Shown: one piece after another, positions 21,701-33,034 of the stretch
Layout of the letters: every line of letters starts with the position of its first letter
Numbering within the stretch: the stretch's first letter is position 1
Assembly (NCBI GenBank): GCA_001600455.1
Contig: BCKC01000001.1
Location: forward strand, 744,001 to 808,000
Reading direction: 5' to 3'
Source of the DNA: Endocalyx cinctus
Lineage: Eukaryota; Ascomycota; Sordariomycetes; Amphisphaeriales; Apiosporaceae
Length of the DNA: 64,000 nucleotides
Translations under genes and position numbers: made by a program
The notes under the pieces: generated by a model
What the model saw: the letters and a program-made list of their open reading frames with translations, nothing else
Database searches by the model: none
Told to the model about the DNA's origin: nothing

Positions 21701-23306
21701 AACATACCTAGTCCCTTGTCGCATAAATGGCACGATACTAGCATATCCAACCCCAAGGTAGAGGAATTCGTCTTCCGTGTCCCATTACGCACCCTCCTCG
21801 TCGCGCCTGGGACGCTTGAGTCAGACGTGGAGCCATGGTGCAACTATCTTCCGGTCTCATAGCCAGTCCTCCTGCTCATACCTCCTAGCTCACACGCCGG
21901 CCTAGCTAGAAAAAATAGGTCGGGATTCTCGACAGGGAGCCGAATTTGTAGATAAGAACTGTTAGTTTCATCGAAGGGTGGCATTCATAATTCGGAGAGT
22001 GAGATTACAAGTCTAACGATAGGCTTTGGTGAAATCTGGGATAGAGATGCGGTGCATGTTCATGGGGAGAGAAAGGGTTTGGCCCTCGACGGCTGACCAG
22101 AACTAGGGGCTGTGATAGGTACCATGCCGGTTCTATCCAGTTTTAACGACCCAGAGTCGTTTTCCGCCCCAAGAAGCCTTTCAGGGGCTACTTCGCTTCA
22201 TAAATTCATAGGAAAGTTGCAACATCTCCTTCACATGCTCTGAAGGGACAAGTAGCGCTCATAAAAAAAGATTTTGAGAGAGGCCTGAGTTTCTGCACGA
22301 GTTGAAAAGGATACGGCGCAGTCTTATACTTGTGGTAATATATGAAATACTTTTATTTAAAGTAAGTATCAAACTCAAGTATCCGAGGTCTACCGCTTGG
22401 TAAACAAGAACGGAGAATTACATCGTTGATCCCGATGCATGGGCGACGTACCGGTCACTAGTTTTGACTAAGACTTACCACAACTGGACATCACTAATCC
22501 GCAACGTCTTGTGGTAGTTTCACAGGTGGATTAGAACTTGTTCTCAGAAACTAAACTATTGGTTCGGCTTATGAAAGACGAAGATGCTTGCGGTCATCTA
22601 TATTGAAGCTAAAGTCGTTGATTATCCGGATAGTGACTCCCACGTAACCCTCCTAATCTAGACTGTAGATAATCATCTTCCAACCTGAGCCTTCACACCA
22701 TAGGCAACTTCAGTCCACGACTAGTCAAGACTGACTCCCTGAGAAGAATTATAAATATATAGTCACATATCATCCGAGCATAGCGGGATCAGGCAGGTTC
22801 TTGCAAGTAGTTAACTCGAGTCTGGGATGCTGTACCAGAATGTAGATGGTAAATGACGCTAGGTAGCGAGATTCAAGTAACCTTTTGAAGTAAAATAGGA
22901 AACTAGCGTGGGAGGAACGGTGTCAGGGTGTCTAACTAACGGAAGTATAATGTGTGTAACTCTAGTTGTCATCGACTATTGAATCTGTTTGATAATCATG
23001 GAGCTATATTTTATAAGCTTCGAGAAGTGATATATTCTCTCGGAACAGATTTATTCGCTAATTATTTATCAACCTCTATGTTCGTAACATTTTTCATAAT
23101 TTTATCACAGAATATAAAAAAATTGGTATATATGATAATAAAAACTCCCCCAAAAAGTCCACGACGGTAACAAGTGGGCGACCGATTTTCTTTATAAATG
23201 AACACCTCTAAATCATCCCAGTTATACAAGAACATAATAGTATATCATACGTGATATTATTGAATCACTCTATTTCTTAATAAAATAGACCCGGGTATCT
23301 CGCGCT
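18774..23306. other. 4.5-kb gene-poor AT-rich stretch
   Basis: No domain-bearing frame on either strand. The longest open frames (19809-20249 and 21445-21843, both minus; 19661-19951 plus) give no recognisable family. The stretch includes a C13 run at 20943-20955. There are no terminal repeats, transposase or reverse-transcriptase motifs that I can see. It may hold decayed repeats or long-range regulatory sequence. Confidence 0.55.
20943..20955 (+). repeat. Poly-C tract
   Basis: Thirteen consecutive C followed by CT repeats, the longest C run noted here, inside the gene-poor stretch. Confidence 0.9.
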
Positions 23307-24329
23307 CTAACCACTGTTTCTCCAGGAGCCCCTAAACTTATGTTTTAAGAGCGCCGCCTCCGGTATCGAGCCATCGTTCGTACTGTTCGAATGCGGCTGC
23401 CCCATACCGAAGCCATCGATAGTGAGGACTAAGATATCGCCGTATAATCTCGGGCCGGTGGGTTTCATGCCGGAGAAGTCGGTCACGTCGGTGATGTTGG
23501 GGTCCATCTCCTTCAGCTGCTCGAGCACGACGTCGGTCCAAGACGCCGGGCCGGACGACATCATGACCTCGACGCTCGAGAGCTCGAGCTGGCTCAGGGT
23601 CGTCTGATGCTCGACCGTGAGGCTCTCCAGCGCGTTGATGGCGTGGTAGGCCATGCGCATGAACAAGGGGTGGCCCGGCGCGGCGGCGATGGTCCACTGG
23701 CAAAACTGCAACCTGTGCGGTATGTCGGCCCACGGGCCGCCGTTCAGCTGATCCCACTCTATGCCGACGACGACCTTGGCCTGCTCGCGGTACGGTTCGG
23801 GCACCCACGTGTCGATCGGCCTGAGCGCTTCGGTGTCGATGTCGGTGTATACGCCGCCTTCGATGAAGAGCATGAGGTAGCGCAGGAGATCCGATTTCAC
23901 GCCCGGATTCTTCAAGGATCGCCAAGCTTCGGTGATTTTGGTGTCGCCCGAGAAGTGGGTATTGATGAAGTCGTCGGCTTCCCGCTGACCGACAAGGATG
24001 TATCCGTAGCCGGGGTTCCGCGCGAGCCAGCTCGGCGAGTCGGCTAGGATTTCCGGGTTGAGGGGCGCATCAGCAGGCTGATTGGGATGCGGAAGCAGGA
24101 TCTGCCATATCTTAGGAGGTATTGAGTGGCCTCTCGAGAAGGTGAAAGGGAGCGTGTATTTCGGGATCGTGGCCTGTGACGTCAAGTGAGACTGGCCATT
24201 CGGGAAAGCGACGGACGGTTTAAATGCCTGAATCTTCGAGTTGAGGAAAATGAGAGAAAGAAGGCATAATGCGACCGCAATGCTTCCTGTGACGAAGTTG
24301 CGGTCTTTGCGAGTTATTCGGAACACCAT
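23307..24329 (-). CDS. OCH1-like alpha-1,6-mannosyltransferase (GT32, 340 aa)
   Basis: Type II Golgi membrane glycosyltransferase: short basic cytosolic tail, membrane anchor at about 14-30 (SGSIAVALCLLSLIFLN region), stem, then the GT32 catalytic domain. It begins IPPKIWQILLP, with the conserved VKSDLLRYLMLFIEGGVYTDIDTEALRP carrying the metal/nucleotide-sugar-binding DxD (Asp163, Asp165), and later GIEWDQ and QFCQWTIAAAPGHPLF, typical of Och1/Hoc1. Och1 adds the first alpha-1,6-mannose to N-glycan cores, while paralogues extend outer chains; which applies here is not decided. Intronless and strongly GC-rich, so the antisense frame stays open (a shadow, not a gene). Confidence 0.9.
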   Translation of the reverse strand: MVFRITRKDRNFVTGSIAVALCLLSLIFLNSKIQAFKPSVAFPNGQSHLTSQATIPKYTLPFTFSRGHSIPPKIWQILLPHPNQPADAPLNPEILADSPSWLARNPGYGYILVGQREADDFINTHFSGDTKITEAWRSLKNPGVKSDLLRYLMLFIEGGVYTDIDTEALRPIDTWVPEPYREQAKVVVGIEWDQLNGGPWADIPHRLQFCQWTIAAAPGHPLFMRMAYHAINALESLTVEHQTTLSQLELSSVEVMMSSGPASWTDVVLEQLKEMDPNITDVTDFSGMKPTGPRLYGDILVLTIDGFGMGQPHSNSTNDGSIPEAALLKHKFRGSWRNSG

Positions 24330-26170
24330 ATCGCAATGGTGCTGCGTGTGTTGTTGTTGTTGCGGATTTCGTTCATGTTTCTAGGTTAAAGAACAGACGG
24401 AAAACATGTGAAAAATAGAGGGGACATAGATGAAAGGAAGAAATAAAAAACATCATGCCACATATAGTAAAGCGCATTACGAGGCACAAGCGGAAACAAC
24501 AGCAAATTATTCGTATATAACAAGGAATGACATAGGATGGGGCCGCAGGGAACAGCCATAACATTGCCATCAAAGAATAATTGGTATTGTATTTGGTACC
24601 CAGTATACACAGTACACGTGTACATCGACGTGGATACGTTGTTAAGTAGTTAGTTAAGAATGAGCGCTTACATATATACTAACTACAACGAATAGTTCAT
24701 CCTAACAATCTAACTCTTTTAACTTATATTAAGGTTAATTTATACTATTCAAGCAAAAATTGAGACTATGCAATATTTGATAATCACACGATTTTATGAG
24801 TTCAAGACTCTGTCAAAGTTGACTTAAATAAAGTACATAGTAGAAGACTTTGTTTACCGGATCGATAAGATTTACCGATCTTGGGTAAACTAGGGTTATG
24901 TATACATATATATGTACATATAGAAAACTGACACTGTGACTCTGCGATGTATCCCTGCTTAATGAAACTCTTTCAGCCTGCTCAGCAGACTTCAGCCCTA
25001 TACGTATTAGTCTTATTGGAGACTCCATTTCTTTTATCCATTACTTTCCGCAAGCGGTATATGCACCGCTCCTAATTTTATAACGTTCTAAATTAGTGCT
25101 TACATTTTCTGGGTCCAATGTACTTTTCACAATATTACAGACCCAGTAACATAGTACATAGAGATTTAAAAACATGGGTTTTCACTGGGACTAGGTGCTT
25201 GCTCTAATTTTACTCGATGTGACTTGTCCCAAGTCCTATTTACACTAAAGGATTCTCATTATTTACCTATCATCTCTTCGTCATTTCATAGTGTACGTAC
25301 AGTACACAGTAGATACCAGGAAACCCTTGCGTGTTCGACTTTTCTTATATACTATGTAGTTTATAGTGTACGATGTCCCGTATTGTAGTTCAATGTAGTG
25401 TAGTTTAGATAAACGGCGTTACACAACTATTTGTTACATCATATAGTGTTGCACCATAATAGTTACTTGTTGGAGGCGATAAACAAATTGTTGAAATATA
25501 CACATACTACCGTCACAGCTGAAAATGAACTTCACATATCATTATGATAGATAGATTTTCTAGACATACACTGAAACATAAGCTGAAACCTCCTGGTGAT
25601 CTCGAAAAAAGAAAGCTGTAAAGCTTCATCTCTCTCGCGATTTATTTCAGCACGTGATGAACCTGATCTGGTTGCCTGGGACATTTTTTCCATCTCTCAA
25701 GGTCTGGTTTAACGGCGCAGCAGGTGAAATACCTAGTAATTAATATACTATACTACATTAATTCTTCAGCAAATTGTTAGCGTAGGGTACATTTTGATAT
25801 TTGATCCTGGTCACCACTTAAAACTCTTTTGTAGGACTATCCGACGCACCGCTCCTACACGTAGAGCTAGGGTTGCCTGTACCTGCTTTCTTGTTCAGAC
25901 TGTGTACAGGGGGCTACTTTTAGTCTACTTCTGATCATATTATCTCAGATCTTTTCGGGATACCGCTTAGTTATTAGTTATTAGTAGCCCACCAGCCTTC
26001 CCCTCTCCCTCTCTCTAGCTCTTGATTCTCACTGCTCGCAAATATATACAGAGTATGTGATTGTTAAGGTACCGCCCTCCCGGGAATACAAGAATTTCTC
26101 TGTTGAGACTAGAAACCCGCCTTTTCGATCGTCAACTATCCCGCAGCAACATCTGCTTGATATAGTCACC
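24330..26170. other. AT-rich intergenic region, no gene
   Basis: About 1.8 kb. The left end should contain the promoter of the OCH1-like gene (GTTGTTGTTG-like repeat at about 24350-24362) and the right end the 5' UTR of the membrane-protein gene. Many TAGTGTA/TACACAG-like short AT motifs, but no supported coding sequence. Confidence 0.55.
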
Positions 26171-27204
26171 ATGTCGTCCTCTGTCACGTCATTTGCGACA
26201 ATTACGTCGGGATGGACGCCCGCCGAGACGTGCGTGACGAGCACTGGTTTTTGGTATGTCGTGTACGCAACGGATGTCGTCTTCAGTAATATGTTTGGAA
26301 TGCCGTCTGTCACAAATTTGGGCCAAAAGAGCACTCCAACCGGCGGTTGCGTCCCCCCATCGTATACTCTAAGCGTGCCATACCTTACCGACGGAAGCTG
26401 CCCGGAAAACTACTTCGGAGCATGCTCGTCCGGGACGACATACGGCACCCAATCGGCCGACTACGTGATGTGTTGTCCTTCGGTCTCGGGTTGGAATTTT
26501 AACTGCGCGGCCGCGACCGATGCTAACCCGGTGCCGTACGGATGTCAGGCAACTTTTACTTCTGGTGCTGTTATTACTGGATCGCGGACCGACCTCCTCG
26601 CTAGCACAGGACAGGCTGAGACCCATACTATCGGTGGCGATCATGGTGTAAACGCTTGGGGTATTGCTTTGCTAGTAGTGAGTTTTAATTTATTTATTTT
26701 TTTTCTTTTGAAGAAAGCAAAGTACACTTGTTAACTAACACGAAATATTTGTAGACACCGTCACAAACTTCAGCTAGTACCTCAGCGACTGCTACCGACT
26801 CAACATCTAGCACGGCTTCCAGTACCGGCTCGTCTGCGACATCGACCGCGGCCGCGTCTTCGTCGGGCCTCAGCACCGGAGCCGCGGCGGGAATAGGCGT
26901 CGGCGTTGGCGTAGGCGCCATCGCTGTACTCGGTCTTCTTGCCTTTTGGCTCCTCCGACGCAGGCGCAGAGGGAAAGAGCAGCAGACTTTGGCTCAAGAG
27001 AATTTCCAGAACCAAGGTGGAGCGCCGCCAATGGCTGGCCAAACTTACTACGATCCTCCCGCCCCGAAATACATGTCGCCCGAATTAGATGCCAGCCAGC
27101 AGACGGAATTAGACGCCAGCCAGCCCCAGACCCCCCAAAGTCACTACCCAAGAGCGGCCGAGTTGCCTAACGATCAAGCTCGCGCTTACGAGATGCCTGG
27201 CTAA
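26171..27204 (+). CDS. Single-pass membrane protein with Cys-rich ectodomain and Ser/Thr linker (318 aa, 2 exons)
   Basis: Exons 26171-26677 and 26755-27204; GTGAGT donor, TAACTAAC branch and TTGTAG acceptor, phase 0. Residues 1-165 are Cys-rich with aromatic-Gly blocks (GFWYVVYATD, GSCPENYFGACSS, YVMCCPSVSGWNF). Residues 170-210 are almost entirely Ser/Thr/Ala, a likely O-mannosylated stalk. Residues ~212-235 are a Gly-rich transmembrane helix (GIGVGVGVGAIAVLG) followed by five Arg as the stop-transfer signal, and the tail is Pro/Gln-rich. This layout matches many fungal wall-sensor-like proteins (Mid2/WSC-like shape) but no named domain is certain. There is no classical cleaved signal peptide. 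Start chosen at 26171, in a CACCATG context; an in-frame ATG at 26057 lies in the probable 5' UTR. Confidence 0.8.
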
Positions 27205-29267
27205 TATTTCTTCGAAACCAATGCGACAAAGCCTACATTAAAGAGTTACAACTATGAGATCAGGAGATATCACGCTAGAGTGTGAGAATGAGAATCACGG
27301 CACAGAGTGGAATATTCGACGAACTGCGAAAGTCTCCATCGTGACTACACGATGTTTAATCAATGATCTCTGACAACATCTAATTATCGGTCGGGAATCT
27401 GTTCAATTTTTGCGACAGACACCCAACCTTCTACAGATCCCCTCTACAAACATACTTCGATTGCCATAATACTGGTACTGTATCGCGCCATGTTTTCCAA
27501 AACACTCCACCCCTGACCTGAGCTGCGACATTCTTGTCATCCTGAATCTGGATACCAAATGGGTCTTCCTGCAACATCTTCTAGGTCGTGCCTACATTAC
27601 TCGAAATTCCAGACACATAATATTTTGGTCATTTACCGTAGCCATGACGCGAAAGATACCCTGATTTACACTTTAGATTTAGTCCTCAAAATAGATAGTT
27701 ATTTTTTCGCTTTGCCTTGAAGCGAGAGAAAAAAAAATCAATCAAAATGATATTATTCTCCAATAAACTATTCAACTTCCCTTGCTAGTTCGATTTTCTC
27801 TTGTCTGGAACGTGTGTCAAGCAACTAAATTAATAGTCAGCTCAGCGGCGTTCAATCCGTCAACTATAGCGAAATTAATAGAATTACCGTACGCTCCGTA
27901 ATCCCTTATCCCTTACTAAAATATACACCTTTTTCTTTGTTTCCTTTTTTCCTACGTTCTACTCTGGTGTCTGGATGTCTCCATTCTCTAGTTCAACAAA
28001 AGAACAATCAGGCCCGATTTGGCTGTTCGGATGCTCTGGAAATAGCCCCTGGTAAACCCCCCTATAAGTGCGTAGCGTATACTCCATATTTTATCTTCCA
28101 AACTCCACAAACAAATAAACACACCTACAAATACTACATATGCTACTTGAAGTCGAAAAGCTTTATTTATAGTATGATAGTATCGTTTACTTCCCGCGTT
28201 TAATAGAGACCCTCACCGACCGACATTTTGAAGCTAAATTCATACGAGTTACCCTTTGGCGGGCTCGGATTCGCATGTTAGGATCTCGTAATTCCTTCCC
28301 AAAGACTATGTCCAATGGCGTAGACAAATTAATATCCATCTGGAACTGTACCAAGAGCTGCGCATATCAAACGAAGACTTTCCGCGCAGACCAATTTTCA
28401 CTGCGGTAAGCAGTGTGCAGAATTTCGTATGATTCCGGAAGATTTAGTGTCGGATTTAGAATACCATTCAAAACCTCACCCTTCAGTCGGGCGCGTAAGC
28501 ATGCTATTCGCGTGTCAATGTTGCAACAGAAAATGAGAGAGTCCTTTAGCTGCGGCCAGATAATTATACACTACATCACTTGTACTGTGTACATGTAAGC
28601 ACGCCAATTATAGTCAAGGATGATTTAGCGACAAGGGGGTTGCAGAGACAACCAAAAACGGTCTTAGATCGGCATTCAACTAGGCGGTGACCAAAATGAA
28701 TCGCGCATAAACCGGCCGCCACAACAGGGATACCAGTGCAAGAATGCGACCTCGTTATGCAACGCCAAGATCTTTTACGACTGTTGTTTGGATCCGTCAT
28801 CCCGGTTAACCTTGCCCCCAGAGCTCAGGGGCTGTTAATTTTGTATACGACTCTGCCTATCAGCTTATCCCCTCTCCCTACATTGCCCACATAAGACAAG
28901 TAACAAAATGCTTAGGGATGCTGATCCTTCCTGTCGCAAGATGTACTGTAGCATACATCTCATTTTCATTCTTTTCTACTTCGCATTGTCATCATATCTC
29001 TATTTGTTTTAAGCCCGTCGCGAAAGCTTTCATAACCGTAAACTAAAGTATTCCTGACCCGACATCCCGCCAGTTTCGCTTCATCCAAAAAAGTCAGCTG
29101 TGGACCATTCCGCTCCGCTTCCGTCGGGGTTAATAGGAATGAATTCGCTGCCTAGAACGCTACACGTCTTGGGTAAATAGCGGGGACATCCTTTATTAAC
29201 GCCGCGTTTTGAAGGAAAAACTATCCCAAAAACAAAAACACGCCGAAAGCGTCCCCGTTCTGTCACC
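27205..29267. other. Intergenic region, one weak small-gene candidate
   Basis: Apart from the weak minus-strand candidate at 27431-27645 (listed separately), I see no coding signal. The right end carries the promoter and 5' UTR of the Fringe-like transferase gene. Confidence 0.5.
27431..27645 (-). CDS. Possible small two-exon gene (about 52 aa), unsupported by family
   Basis: On the minus strand, ATG GCT ACG (27645-27637) is followed by a GTAAAT donor. A CCTAG acceptor near 27581 joins to a frame encoding KMLQEDPFGIQIQDD, then a Trp/Arg-rich stretch, ending at a TAG at 27431. The sequence looks more protein-like than its surroundings. A strong GTATGT donor inside the frame (about 27455) hints that the gene might continue with another exon. 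I recognise no family, so it is offered as a candidate only. Confidence 0.25.
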
Positions 29268-30857
29268 ATGTTAATTAAGATACCTCGCAAAGCTTCAAAG
29301 CTTTGCCGTTCCGTCGTATTTCTTACCACGTCTCTTATTCTCTTATTAATATTTTTCGACCTTTGGCCGACGCAAAAATTGATAGCTGGGCCGAGTGCCG
29401 ATGCCCGTCCTCGGGACATTTGCCCCGAGTCGCCCCTCCTGGATGATATACTTGTAGTTATTCGTACCGGGGCGACGGAGGTGCTTGAAAAACTGCCTGT
29501 CCACTTTCAGACGGTGCTTACGTGTATCCCTGATTACATCATCTTCTCTGACCTTGCAGAAGATGTAGCGGGTCATCATACGATCGATGTACTGGATCAA
29601 ATCAGTGATAAGTATAGAGAGAGCGCCCCTGAGTTCTCACTATATAACAAACTTCGCTCAGATGGAAGAAAAGGCTTAGAGTATCATACTTCCTTTGGCA
29701 GCGGCCCATCCGGGGCTTTAGATAACCCGGGATGGAAACTCGACAAGTGGAAGTTTCTTCCGATGGTCGACCGAGCGCTGCAGCACAGGCCTGACGCAAA
29801 ATGGTTTGTCTTTATTGAACCCGACACCTACATGATTTGGCAAAATATGTTGGAGTACCTGGCGCGTCTCGACCCAGAAAAGCCATACTATCTTGGCACG
29901 GGAATGTACATCGGAAAGGTGCTTTTCGCTCATGGAGGATCCGGGTTTATGATTTCGAACCCGGCTATGAAGACCGTCTTGAAGCATTGGAAAGACAACA
30001 AGGACTGGTTCGATCAGTATACAGCTGATGAATGGGCTGGTGATATGGTTTTGGGGAGGGCTATGACTGATTCCGGCATTGACCTGACGTCGGCGGGCCC
30101 TCACATTCAAAGCAATAGCTGTGAGTGCAACTCCGAACTGATCCTCTCCCCTTTCTCAACCCGTCTAGCCCCAGTGTCTTTCTTCCCGGTTATCTATGAT
30201 ATGTGTTCTACAGATTCACTAATTCATACTCCTGCAGTGACGAAAATTGATTGGACCACTAACAAAAGGGACAAACCACACTGGTGCTTCGCCCCCTTAA
30301 CCTTTCATCACATGACCCAGCCCGAGTTCCACACCCTATGGCAATATGAACAGGCATGGCTTCATTACAGGAAAGACTCGTCGCTTCTTCGATTTCGCGA
30401 TATTTTCAACAGTGTCATAAAGTCTCAGCTTCGACCCGAGCGCATCGACTGGGACAACGTGCCAGCAGGGACCGAGTACAGCGACGAGGCATTCGAAACG
30501 CTCTCTGACGAAGACAGGCAGGCCCTGTCCGAGGCTGAGCGAAAGGCTAAGGACTCATTCGAGAATTGCCGAGCTGTTTGCGAGAGTAAATCCGACTGCG
30601 TCCAATTTTCTCACGCGCCGAAAAGGTGCATCATCTCCAATGAACTACGAGCAGGGCATGCGGTAGACTCTCAATGTGTTGAATACTCACACAAAGACGA
30701 AAAATGCATGAAAACCGAAGAAAAGGGTACGCAGAGTGTTGCCTCTACTAGGGAAAGTTCAGTCCGGTCTGGCTGGCTTATGAACAGAGTGTCACAGTCT
30801 TTGGAACAGATGGATCAAGCCTGCCGTAAACTACAGGGGAATGTATGGAACACTTAG
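29268..30857 (+). CDS. Fringe-like glycosyltransferase (GT31-related) with PAN-like C-terminus (about 490 aa, 2 exons)
   Basis: Type II membrane topology: Lys/Arg-rich start, anchor at about 15-31, then a luminal catalytic domain. Family-like features are ILVVIRTGATEVLEKLP, FSLYNKLRSDGRKGL, and the donor/metal-binding block WFVFIEPDTY (EPD at 184-186), followed by FAHGGSGFMIS and DEWAGDMVLG, as in Fringe/C1GalT-like fungal proteins. A Cys-rich tail (CRAVCESKSDCVQFS...) resembles a PAN/apple fold. A 117-nt, stop-free segment (30121-30237) with a GTGAGT donor and CTGCAG acceptor interrupts the domain; removal gives HIQSNSLTKIDW and I infer an intron. Exons would be 29268-30120 and 30238-30857. 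If it is retained the protein is 529 aa. Confidence 0.82.
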   Translation: MLIKIPRKASKLCRSVVFLTTSLILLLIFFDLWPTQKLIAGPSADARPRDICPESPLLDDILVVIRTGATEVLEKLPVHFQTVLTCIPDYIIFSDLAEDVAGHHTIDVLDQISDKYRESAPEFSLYNKLRSDGRKGLEYHTSFGSGPSGALDNPGWKLDKWKFLPMVDRALQHRPDAKWFVFIEPDTYMIWQNMLEYLARLDPEKPYYLGTGMYIGKVLFAHGGSGFMISNPAMKTVLKHWKDNKDWFDQYTADEWAGDMVLGRAMTDSGIDLTSAGPHIQSNSCECNSELILSPFSTRLAPVSFFPVIYDMCSTDSLIHTPAVTKIDWTTNKRDKPHWCFAPLTFHHMTQPEFHTLWQYEQAWLHYRKDSSLLRFRDIFNSVIKSQLRPERIDWDNVPAGTEYSDEAFETLSDEDRQALSEAERKAKDSFENCRAVCESKSDCVQFSHAPKRCIISNELRAGHAVDSQCVEYSHKDEKCMKTEEKGTQSVASTRESSVRSGWLMNRVSQSLEQMDQACRKLQGNVWNT

Positions 30858-32098
30858 TTAGGTTTCTTTCAGGTGTCGCTCTATCACATGATCTGTATTT
30901 TGGGAGACCTAATGTTGAGAGGAATACCGGGAGAGTTCCCGGACGAGTTGCTATAAATGCATGTAGCTCTTTAAGGAGCCTTTCATATAGCACGTCCTTG
31001 GTTATATCGGTAGGACTGTCATGTGCGTCTTGCATAGCGTCGAGTAACGCGTGTGCTGTACATGACATCGAAGTGGCTTCTGGCAGACCAGTTATGGAAG
31101 GCCCACCAACTGGCAAATCCTCGACATAATGTCAGGCTACCATATCTCTGCCGACGACTAACTAAGCCGCGTCAGATGTAAATACTCGCACGAACAAGCC
31201 CTGGTGCAGTTTCATTCTTTGGATAGGAAGCTCACATAAAACCTAATGTCGTCTGCGTAACGCCCTATATGCACTTACCAACACACCAAACGACACGGGC
31301 GATAACAAAATTTAGGATGGGGAAGACACCAGGGTGGTGTCCAAAATATATCATGAAGATAACTAATATTATACACATGAATCTGTTAGGAAAAATAGAA
31401 TAGTCCTAGGGTAGCTTATGATAATATACCATAGTAAATTACCAACATACAACTCAATCAATTCCCTTACCGCCCCTCCTCCTCTGCTTCTCTTTAGTTC
31501 TGTTTCAGTGTCTTATTCTACACTTATCTAACTATACCATCATCTTGCGGCCTCTTGAGGCCTTCTTGTGAGAACAGGAGGCTGTACAGCAAAAGTAGGC
31601 TAATTGTTTATCCGCTCAAGCAATGTGGAAAACTGTCCAAACCGTATTATTCGGTCTTACGTCAAACAGAATTATACATGAAGCTAAAACTTGGTAAGAT
31701 GGACCTATCTTGGTAAGAACTAGTAGCATGTAACACAAGTAGTTCTTGCTAAGGTCGCCATGCTTCTATGCATTATCGTATACCCGGAAGAGTTGGGGAC
31801 TTTTGGTAGAAGCTTATTGGTAACATGGTAGTTAGCTTCCATAAGGTTGTATCGATAGTTATTGGCGGTATTTAAAAAATAGTTTTAATGAGAAGTCCTA
31901 CAGGCATTTTAAAGGGAAATTATTCAACATACCAGCCCTGGAGTTGTGTGTCCCCTGTTGGGTCACGTGCAAGCTTTTACTTCATCTACATGTGGATGCA
32001 ACCGCCCACAAACGCGACACTCGTATCCAGATTTTAAATACTTGATATTCCAAGGAACTACACATACGCTTATGCCCGCAGTATTAAAAGCTTACGTG

Positions 32099-32099
32099 T

Positions 32100-32135
<36 letters not shown>
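32099..32135. repeat. T21-A16 homopolymer palindrome
   Basis: Twenty-one T directly followed by sixteen A, a perfect inverted repeat with no loop. An A17 run lies about 90 bp to the right (32225-32241). It could mark abutting poly(A) tails of insertions or an assembly join. Confidence 0.9.
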
Positions 32136-32224
32136 GATTTATTAGTGATATATGTCACCAAGTCGGAAGGGCAGAGTTTCGCAAAGGCTGGTCAGAACGT
32201 ATCACCATTAATTATAACATAGGC

Positions 32225-32241
32225 AAAAAAAAAAAAAAAAA
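32225..32241 (+). repeat. Poly-A tract (A17)
   Basis: Seventeen A between GGC and GAGTCG, close to the T21-A16 junction; possibly the tail of a small retroposed sequence. Confidence 0.85.
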
Positions 32242-32410
32242 GAGTCGAGAATAACGCAGGCCCTCCGTTCTATTATAGTAAGTAAGGATCCGGTAATAAC
32301 TATAGTTCTTTTGATTCCCCACTATCTGATAAATAAGTAAATGGGAAACTTGAATATAGCGAGATAGAAAAACACCAAAAAAGAATGATAGGCTCGGCAA
32401 CAAAGTTCCT

Positions 32411-33034
32411 TTATCTACGCGCTCCATTATGAGAGTTGCTCTGCGCTCGTTGATCTTCCCACGTTCCAAGTTCCGAAAATGGCAAAGCATCATCTCCTAG
32501 AACCCGTTTGCTCGAATCCTGGGCGTTTCGCAGGCTTTGCATAGTCCCAACTTCGCGATTGCAATATTCCCGCGCCTTTGAAATTTCATCGGGTCGACAC
32601 GGCCTCACTTCCCCAAATCTGACGCTATCGCCCACGTAGTACTCCTCAGGGCCCGTTCGAAAATATTTGGTGTTGTTAGGCTGATTCTCAATCCAGAGCT
32701 TGTCGCAGTTAAACTGTGCTTCTGCCCTGGCAGCTTCGTCACCTATGCATTTCCTCATATTGTCCTTTTCGTGAACATAGAATTTGCCATCTGGGCCTTT
32801 GAAAAATTCGGCAAGAAGTACCACCGAGTTACCATCGCGTACCAAGTTCGGCTGAGGGCGATATGAAGACTCGCCACTTGTAGGCATATTTATGTGCCCA
32901 TTACTGGGTTGCGTAGATGTGCTATTGAAAATTCTGGGGCTCCGATCATTTTCGGACGGATCAGGGGAAGTACTTGTACCGGCATCTCTCGCGTTGGAAA
33001 GAGGCTGCGATTGACGCTGAAACATACGGTTCAT
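32411..33034 (-). CDS. Hypothetical protein (207 aa)
   Basis: Single exon. The N-terminal ~70 residues are Ser/Pro/Asn-rich and disordered. Residues ~70-150 look folded, with charged/aromatic alternation (VVLLAEFFKGPDGKFYVHEKDNM, then YFRTGPEEYYVGDSVRFGEVRP). The C-terminal part is charged. No signal peptide, membrane helix or catalytic motif. Start at 33034 is the first ATG in frame and an in-frame alternative lies four codons on. I do not recognise the family; composition suggests a genuine gene rather than noise. It is the last apparently intact gene before the decayed block to its right. Confidence 0.5.
   Translation of the reverse strand: MNRMFQRQSQPLSNARDAGTSTSPDPSENDRSPRIFNSTSTQPSNGHINMPTSGESSYRPQPNLVRDGNSVVLLAEFFKGPDGKFYVHEKDNMRKCIGDEAARAEAQFNCDKLWIENQPNNTKYFRTGPEEYYVGDSVRFGEVRPCRPDEISKAREYCNREVGTMQSLRNAQDSSKRVLGDDALPFSELGTWEDQRAQSNSHNGARR

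Larger units (their letters stand above)
30858..32410. other. Intergenic region with homopolymer tracts, no supported gene
   Basis: Contains a T21-A16 junction (32099-32135) and a separate A17 run (32225-32241). A minus-strand frame at 30778-31116 overlaps the end of the transferase gene; its sequence is not obviously random but has no family. Otherwise AT-rich. Confidence 0.5.

Noticed and set aside
21445..21843. 132-codon minus-strand frame considered as a degraded transcription-factor C-terminus
   Set aside because: Could not match it to any fungal regulator domain with confidence.
23338..24047. Alternative frames over the OCH1-like gene (146-195 codons)
   Set aside because: Arg/His/Gly-rich out-of-frame translations of a GC-rich gene.
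30778..31116. 112-codon minus-strand frame overlapping the end of the Fringe-like gene
   Set aside because: Not random-looking, but no family, no splice support, and it overlaps a real coding end; left out for lack of evidence.
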